11,542 nucleotides of DNA from JANYIP01 sp031394045 (GTDB lineage: Bacteria > Actinomycetota > Actinomycetes > Prado026). The notes under the pieces were generated by a model. It worked only from the letters and a program-made list of their open reading frames with translations, made no database searches and was not told the origin of the DNA. The position numbers and the translations under genes were made by a program. The stretch spans positions 1 to 11,542 of the forward strand of contig JANMWN010000197.1 in the NCBI GenBank assembly GCA_031394045.1, read 5' to 3'. Shown here one piece after another: positions 7,993 to 11,542 of the stretch. Within the stretch, counting starts at the first letter, position 1. Each line of letters opens with the position of its first letter.

Positions 7993-8577
7993 ATGTTCAG
8001 CATTGAGGGACTTGAGCAAGCTCTGCGAAGCCTCGGCGCCGTGCTTGAGGGCCGCGGCACCTCCTGCGGTGTTCTCGTCGCCGGAGGCAGCAGCCTGCTG
8101 CTGCTTGGACTCATCGACCGACCGACCGCCGACCTCGACATCATCGGCCTCACGACCGGGGATCGGTATGTCAAGGCTGAGAGTCTTCCGGAATTCCTGT
8201 CCGAGGCCGCCAGCGATGTGGGGGCAGCGCTAGGCCTGCCGGCGAACTGGCTCAACAATGGGCCGGCATCATTGTTCGACTTCGGACTTCCCGAGGGTTT
8301 CGAGGGTCGTGTCTCCGTGCTTCATTTCGGCACTCTCGAAGTCCATGTCATGGGTCGCTTCGACATCTTGTGCTTCAAGCTGTACGCCGCTGACGACCAG
8401 TCCGGACAGCGTGAAAGCAAGCATCTTGTCGACCTCAGAGAGATGCGGCCGACCCCGCAGGAGCTGATTCAGGCTGCGCTTTGGACTCGAACCCACGACC
8501 CATCTGGAGGATTCAGCCATGAGCTGATCAAGATTCTGGCTAGGCTCGACGTGGAGGTTGGCCATGGTGACCTCTAG
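7993..8577 (+). CDS. Nucleotidyltransferase-fold protein, DUF6036/AbiEii-like; putative toxin of a two-gene module
   Basis: 194 residues. The N-terminal part shows the minimal nucleotidyltransferase signature: VLVAGGSSLLLLG with GGSS at 31-34, then RPTADLDII with the metal-ligand pair D47-x-D49. A later strand, LEVHVM (115-120), may supply the third ligand (E116). FDILCFKLYAADD (123-135) followed by a charged ESKHLVDLRE helix is typical of AbiEii/DUF6036-type proteins. AbiEii/MenT relatives are toxins that transfer nucleotides, in some cases to tRNA; the substrate here is unknown. The start at ATG 7993 is preferred over an in-frame start at 7927 because a TATGCT box sits 6 nt before it and the extra 22 residues look non-conserved. 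The gene overlaps the next by 14 nt and is divergent from jetA. G+C is visibly lower than in the Wadjet genes (about 57% in a counted 120-nt stretch near its 3' end). It could also be a non-toxic regulatory nucleotidyltransferase. Confidence 0.75.
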   Translation: MFSIEGLEQALRSLGAVLEGRGTSCGVLVAGGSSLLLLGLIDRPTADLDIIGLTTGDRYVKAESLPEFLSEAASDVGAALGLPANWLNNGPASLFDFGLPEGFEGRVSVLHFGTLEVHVMGRFDILCFKLYAADDQSGQRESKHLVDLREMRPTPQELIQAALWTRTHDPSGGFSHELIKILARLDVEVGHGDL

Positions 8578-9547
8578 TCGTCAGCAAGCCCGCCTGGCTC
8601 GTTACCAAAACGCCCTCATCTGGGGCGCCTGGGTCGAGGTCGGAGTCTCAGGCTGGCAACGCACCCACGACACCTGGGCGGTCGACCCCGAGCCCCTCAT
8701 CATTGCAACGGCCGCTCTAGGCGATGCGGATCCGCGTCTTCGCGACGAGGCGTTGGACTGGTGCATTCACTACGGCCGCTATGTGTCGAAGGTGCGGCTG
8801 CGCAACCTGCTGCGCAGCCAGCCCGAAGGTGTACGCCTCCTCTGGGGACCGTTCGCCGCGACCGCGACCAAGCACTCCGGCACGCAGTGGCCACTGGCTA
8901 CGGAGCCGTTCCGCTATGAAACAACCGGCCGATCCTCCCTTGAGTCCATGGTGGCGCCCTCCCTCGCCTGGCTTCGCCTTCGTGCAATGTTCGGGCTGGG
9001 AGCACGGACCGAGATCCTGCGCTACTTCCTGAGCGGCCATCGGCGCGCGACCGTGGCAGTCATCGCCGCGGACGTCGGCTACGCGAAACGCAATGTCGCC
9101 GAGGAGTGCGACTCACTCGAGAAGGCAGGCGTGCTGAAGGTGCAACACGTAGCAAATCGCTTCTACTACCTGCTCCATCGCGGCGAGGAACTCCGCGAGT
9201 GGGTCGGTGACATCGCACCGGTGCGCCCCGACTGGACGTGCCTGCTCCAGGTCACCTCGTCGCTCGTAGAACTGGAAGAGTCCGTGAAGTCTCTGTCGCA
9301 CGATGCGCTCTCCATCGAGGCACACCGGGTCGCTCGACGCATCGACGATGAGTTGGACGCGCTTGAGATCGAAGAGCGCCCACGGCTGGTTGACCGCGAC
9401 AACTACTGGCCGGCAGTCCGTGACTTTGCCGAAAGCCGGATGGCCGCCTGGGCTGCCGGGGACTGGGAAGCTTCTGATGCGCTCGTGGAGATCAAACCGC
9501 GGCGGGTTGTTCCGCGAGCGCTGAGTGCCCCGGACCCGTCCAGGTAA
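8564..9547 (+). CDS. Winged-helix protein of unknown function, putative antitoxin/repressor partner of the nucleotidyltransferase
   Basis: 327 residues, no signal peptide or membrane segment. The N-terminal region (about 10-100) includes WAVDPEPLIIATAALGDADPRL and EALDWCIHYGRYVSKVRLRNLL, a block I associate with hypothetical proteins next to AbiEii-type nucleotidyltransferases. A winged helix spans about 145-205 (ARTEILRYFLSG, AVIAADVGYAKRNVAEECDSLEKAGVL, then RFYYLL as the wing). The C-terminus is acidic and helical. The ATG at 8564 is chosen because GGAGG (8553-8557) lies 6 nt upstream; a TTG at 8558 is less likely. It overlaps the nucleotidyltransferase gene by 14 nt, so the two proteins are probably made together. 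In canonical AbiE the winged-helix antitoxin is encoded first; here the order is reversed. DNA binding and the antitoxin role are inferences. Confidence 0.7.
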   Translation: MVTSSRQQARLARYQNALIWGAWVEVGVSGWQRTHDTWAVDPEPLIIATAALGDADPRLRDEALDWCIHYGRYVSKVRLRNLLRSQPEGVRLLWGPFAATATKHSGTQWPLATEPFRYETTGRSSLESMVAPSLAWLRLRAMFGLGARTEILRYFLSGHRRATVAVIAADVGYAKRNVAEECDSLEKAGVLKVQHVANRFYYLLHRGEELREWVGDIAPVRPDWTCLLQVTSSLVELEESVKSLSHDALSIEAHRVARRIDDELDALEIEERPRLVDRDNYWPAVRDFAESRMAAWAAGDWEASDALVEIKPRRVVPRALSAPDPSR

Positions 9548-9780
9548 GCGAGTCCGAAGTACGTTCACCGGACCCATCGTCGGACCGGCGCGTCAATCGC
9601 GGGGAGGCCTGCCGCCGTGACCTCTGGGAATCGACCCAGCGGTCATCGCACCGATCTGCGCCTCGAGCCAGCCCTTGCGTCCACAGACGTCCACCGTTGT
9701 CCAGGACTGACAGGCACCCGCCATGAATCGGCCGGTTGACCCGAGCACAGTCACAGCAGCTGTTGACATTCTGCCGCCAA
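9548..9780. other. Non-coding stretch downstream of the winged-helix gene
   Basis: No reading frame here has family features, a plausible ribosome binding site or a natural start. A GACATTCTGCC word at 9765-9775 recurs at 10010-10020 on the other side of the tRNA fragment. No clear intrinsic terminator for the upstream gene pair was found. Confidence 0.5.
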
Positions 9781-9819
9781 CAGGTCAGGCCCATGATCAA
9801 TGATCATGGGCCTGACCTG
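9781..9819 (-). terminator. Perfect inverted repeat, 19-bp arms; probable terminator of the tRNA-fMet locus
   Basis: Positions 9781-9799 and 9801-9819 are exact reverse complements separated by one base (A9800). Read on the minus strand, the hairpin begins 8 nt after the CCA end of the tRNA fragment at 9828, where a tRNA terminator is expected. It lacks a U-tract, as many actinobacterial terminators do. The palindrome could instead bind a protein, for example a recombination factor acting at an attachment site. Confidence 0.6.
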
Positions 9820-9827
9820 CACCTACT

Positions 9828-9874
9828 TGGTAGCGGGGCCAGGATTTGAACCTGCGACCTCTGGGTTATGAGCC
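9828..9874 (-). other. 3' fragment of an initiator tRNA-fMet gene, likely integration attachment site
   Basis: On the minus strand this reads as the 3' part of a tRNA: GGCTCATAACCC (CAU anticodon in a CTCATAA loop, with the GG/CCC pairs typical of initiator tRNAs), variable region AGAGGTC, T-arm GCAGG-TTCAAAT-CCTGG, acceptor strand CCCCGCT, discriminator A and CCA. The sequence beyond 9875 does not form the other side of the anticodon stem, and no D-arm or 5' acceptor strand is present, so it is not a working tRNA. The last T-stem pair is a G-G mismatch (G49-G65), a sign of decay or recombination. Tyrosine integrases often recombine in the anticodon or T-arm half of tRNA genes and leave such fragments at the distal end of an island. 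Confidence 0.72.
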
Positions 9875-10173
9875 GCGGGAGCACGGGACGTGAGCACACA
9901 TTCCGGGACGAGTTCGGACATCGTTGGACGAGGTGTCGCAGCAGGTCAGCGGCCCACCGGCGTCCACGTGTGTCGCCTGGCGTCCGGCCACCTTCGGGCA
10001 CGTACTGCCGACATTCTGCCTACACGAAGTTGCCCTGCTTCCAACCACGGCAACTCCATCGTCAGAGAAGCGACTGATTCCGCTCCAGGCCGCCATGGCA
10101 GCTCCTCGCGAGTCCTGGCTCAGCGTCAGGACTAACCCCACGACCTGCGCCGCATGCGCGCTCGGGCTTCGCC
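9875..10173. other. Non-coding stretch between the tRNA fragment and the MarR gene
   Basis: No supportable gene. Frames on both strands lack domain features and natural starts. It contains the second GACATTCTGCC copy (10010-10020), and 10111-10133 is a hairpin with 7-bp arms (AGTCCTG/CAGGACT) and a 9-nt loop. That hairpin lies about 40 nt past the MarR stop on the minus strand and may be its terminator. Composition and coding noise suggest decayed mobile-element sequence, but nothing is identifiable. Confidence 0.45.
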
Positions 10174-10686
10174 CTACGTGGGCGGAGGCGGAGTGTCATA
10201 GCGGCGGTAGGTGACCGCAAGGGAGCCCTCGGGGTCGAGGTTCTCCAAGATCGACTCAGTGATCACACGCAACTGCTCGACCTCCTCGCCATCGAGGGCA
10301 TCGATCACGAGCTGGCGTACGAGCTCAACATGCCCGGGAGCCGACTCCACGACCTTGGCCCAGCCGACGTCGGTGAGCCGGGCGTTGGTCGCCCGCCGGT
10401 TGTCCGGACACGGAAACCTTTCGACGAAGCCTCTCTCTTCGAGACGTGATACGACGTGGGAGAGCCGAGACAACGTGGCGTTTGTCTGCTGGGCCAGCTC
10501 GGTCATGCGCAGCGTGTGCTCGTCGGCCTCCGAGAGCATCGCGAGCACGTAGTGCTCGTAGTGGCTCAGATCCGCATCGAGCCGAAGCTGACCGTCCAGC
10601 GCCCTAGGTAGCAGCTCGAGAACGGCGATCAACCGGATCCAGGCGGCGAGCTGCTCCCTGGACAGCCACGGTGTGGCGCTCGTCAC
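10174..10686 (-). CDS. MarR-family transcriptional regulator
   Basis: 170 residues, typical of MarR proteins. The winged helix-turn-helix spans about 40-110: LSHYEHYVLAMLSEA, then MTELAQQTNATLSRLSHVVSRLEERGFVER with the recognition helix at about 70-84, and the wing CPDNRRATNARLTDVG at 93-108. Flanking helices would form the dimer interface. The GTG at 10686 is chosen because GGAG lies 6 nt upstream; a TTG at 10698 would add four residues but has no ribosome binding site. The gene is divergent from an oxidoreductase, and two matching palindromes lie in the gap, so it probably represses itself and that gene. The inducing ligand cannot be read from the sequence. The C-terminus ends in a proline run (DTPPPPT). 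Confidence 0.9.
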   Translation of the reverse strand: MTSATPWLSREQLAAWIRLIAVLELLPRALDGQLRLDADLSHYEHYVLAMLSEADEHTLRMTELAQQTNATLSRLSHVVSRLEERGFVERFPCPDNRRATNARLTDVGWAKVVESAPGHVELVRQLVIDALDGEEVEQLRVITESILENLDPEGSLAVTYRRYDTPPPPT

Positions 10687-10699
10687 ATTCCGCTCCAAA

Positions 10700-10715
10700 G
10701 GTTGTCGCTACAAGT
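10700..10715. promoter_or_regulatory. Candidate MarR operator 1
   Basis: GGTTGT-cgct-ACAAGT: TTGT and ACAA half-sites around a 4-nt spacer, ending 14 nt upstream of the chosen regulator start (GTG 10686). The same arrangement recurs at 10734-10749. Binding here would block the regulator's own transcription or translation. MarR proteins typically bind palindromes of about this size. Confidence 0.55.
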
Positions 10716-10733
10716 TATCCGGAGTAGGTTCAT

Positions 10734-10749
10734 GGTTGTAGCAACAACC
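10734..10749. promoter_or_regulatory. Candidate MarR operator 2, overlapping the oxidoreductase promoter
   Basis: GGTTGT-agca-ACAACC, a perfect 6-bp-arm palindrome with a 4-nt spacer, 34 bp centre to centre from operator 1. It directly abuts a TATACC -10-like box (10750-10755) that would serve the gene starting at 10773, so occupancy would shut that promoter. Confidence 0.6.
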
Positions 10750-10772
10750 TATACCCCTTGGGAAGGAACGTC

Positions 10773-11348
10773 ATGACCCACGTCAGCGTCATCGGTTCGG
10801 GAAACATGGGCCAAGCCATCGCCGGTCTCGTCGCGAAGAGCGGCAACTCCGTCGAGGTGCTCACCTCCGACGACCACGCCAAGCCGGCCGCCGGTGACAT
10901 CGTCGTCCTCGCGGTCCCCTACGCAGCCCTCGCCGATATCGCGGCGGAGCGCGGCGACCAGCTCGCCGGCAAGGTCGTCGTAGACATTACCAACCCGGTG
11001 AACTTCGAGACCTTCGATGAGCTCGTCGTGCCTGCCGACGGCTCCGCGGCCGCAGAGCTCGCAGCCGCGCTGCCGAAGTCTCGGGTCCTCAAAGCGTTCA
11101 ACACGACGTTCGCGGCAACCCTTGCGACCGGCAAGGCCGGCGACGTCACCACGACGGTCCTGATCGCCGGTGACGACGCCGACGCGAAGTCGCTGCTGCG
11201 TGGCGTCATCACCGCAGCTGGCCTGAACGCGCTCGACGCCGGTTCCCTCAAGCGGGCACGCGAGCTCGAGGCCATCGGTTTCCAGCAGCTCGCGCTCGCC
11301 GCGAGCGAGCAGGTCGCGTGGAGCGCCGGCTTCGCCGTCATCGCCTGA
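10773..11348 (+). CDS. NAD(P)-binding oxidoreductase, NADPH-dependent F420 reductase-like (F420_oxidored domain)
   Basis: 191 residues. An N-terminal Rossmann fold begins MTHVSVIGSGNMGQAIAGL with the GxGxxG dinucleotide-binding turn at residues 8-13. Strand IVVLAVPY (43-50), DITNPVN (71-77) and VLKAFNTTFAATL (105-117) follow, all typical of short F420_oxidored-domain proteins. The family moves hydride between NADPH and F420 or other acceptors; many members are stand-alone, soluble cytoplasmic enzymes of unknown substrate. The ATG at 10773 is chosen because GGAAGGA (10761-10767) lies 5 nt upstream; a TTG at 10758 is in frame but would remove this ribosome binding site. It is divergent from a MarR regulator with shared operators, suggesting induction by a toxic or redox-active compound. 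Whether the cofactor is F420 is not proven by sequence. Confidence 0.85.
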   Translation: MTHVSVIGSGNMGQAIAGLVAKSGNSVEVLTSDDHAKPAAGDIVVLAVPYAALADIAAERGDQLAGKVVVDITNPVNFETFDELVVPADGSAAAELAAALPKSRVLKAFNTTFAATLATGKAGDVTTTVLIAGDDADAKSLLRGVITAAGLNALDAGSLKRARELEAIGFQQLALAASEQVAWSAGFAVIA

Positions 11349-11390
11349 AGCGGTCGCCGTCCCGACGCAGCGACCACTGACAGTTGCCGT

Positions 11391-11413
11391 GGGCGCCCCG
11401 CAAGGGGCGGCCC
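11391..11413 (+). terminator. GC-rich hairpin with GCAA tetraloop downstream of the oxidoreductase
   Basis: GGGCGCCCC and GGGGCGGCCC pair around a GCAA (GNRA) loop at 11400-11403, with six pairs, one bulged G and three more pairs. It lies 42 nt after the stop at 11348 with no U-tract, as is common for actinobacterial terminators. From here to 11542 nothing else is recognisable. Confidence 0.6.
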
Positions 11414-11542
11414 CGGGATGAAACCCTCTCCCCGATCACGACGTGGAACACCTTTTCGCCGCCAGGTCTAAAAATGCGCGATGGGCGATCGATCACGGAC
11501 TTCCAGCCGCACCGACGTCAGATTGGTCTGACCGCGAGTCAG

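Noticed and set aside
7825..8019. 65-residue N-terminal extension of JetA from 8019
   Set aside because: It crosses the divergent promoter and the start of the plus-strand gene at 7993 and shows no conserved features.
9828..9905. A complete tRNA gene on the minus strand
   Set aside because: The bases beyond 9875 cannot pair to complete the anticodon stem and no D-arm or 5' acceptor strand is present.
9866..10141. Possible remnant of a tyrosine integrase C-terminus (peptide ATHVDAGGPL on the minus strand)
   Set aside because: The likeness to the integrase HxxR-containing segment is a few residues only, with no catalytic Arg or Tyr context; I judge it chance.
1..11542. CRISPR array, insertion sequence or transposase
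   Set aside because: No regularly spaced repeats, no transposase-like protein and no terminal inverted repeats with target duplication were seen.

Overview
The window is high-G+C DNA from what is most likely an actinobacterium. The evidence is the strong G/C bias at third codon positions, the use of GTG starts, two divergent promoters that look leaderless, and an F420/NADP-type oxidoreductase. No genus can be assigned.

Positions 22-7824 (minus strand) hold one four-gene operon, jetA-jetB-jetC-jetD. Each junction is an overlapping stop/start (ATGA, TGATG, ATGA). The proteins match the DUF2397 / DUF2398 / long SbcC-like ATPase / DUF3323-DUF2399 set (TIGR02677-TIGR02680), which I identify as a Wadjet type III anti-plasmid system. 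It comprises a kleisin-like JetA, a winged-helix JetB, an SMC-like motor JetC and a TOPRIM nuclease JetD. By analogy with the studied Wadjet/MksBEFG complexes, it would extrude loops on small circular DNA and cleave it. All four genes look intact, with Walker A, signature, Walker B and TOPRIM residues visible.

Positions 7993-9547 (plus strand) hold a divergent, overlapping gene pair: a small nucleotidyltransferase-fold protein (DUF6036/AbiEii-like) and a 327-residue protein with a winged helix. It resembles an AbiE-like toxin-antitoxin pair in reversed gene order, back to back with Wadjet. The 168-bp spacer between them carries two TANNNT boxes placed for leaderless transcripts and two short palindromes that could be operators. 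This pair and its shared control region are the least described part of the window.

Positions 9548-10173 hold no convincing gene. They contain a perfect 19-bp-arm inverted repeat (9781-9819) and, next to it, a 47-nt 3' fragment of an initiator tRNA-fMet gene (9828-9874, minus strand) with no matching 5' half. This is the usual scar of integration into a tRNA gene, so the window probably spans a genomic-island boundary. No integrase is present in the window.

Positions 10174-11348 hold a MarR-family regulator (minus) divergent from a short NADPH/F420-type Rossmann oxidoreductase (plus). Two copies of a GGTTGT-N4-ACAA palindrome lie between them, a classic self-regulating redox or drug-responsive pair. 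A strong hairpin follows the oxidoreductase. The last ~130 bases show no gene.
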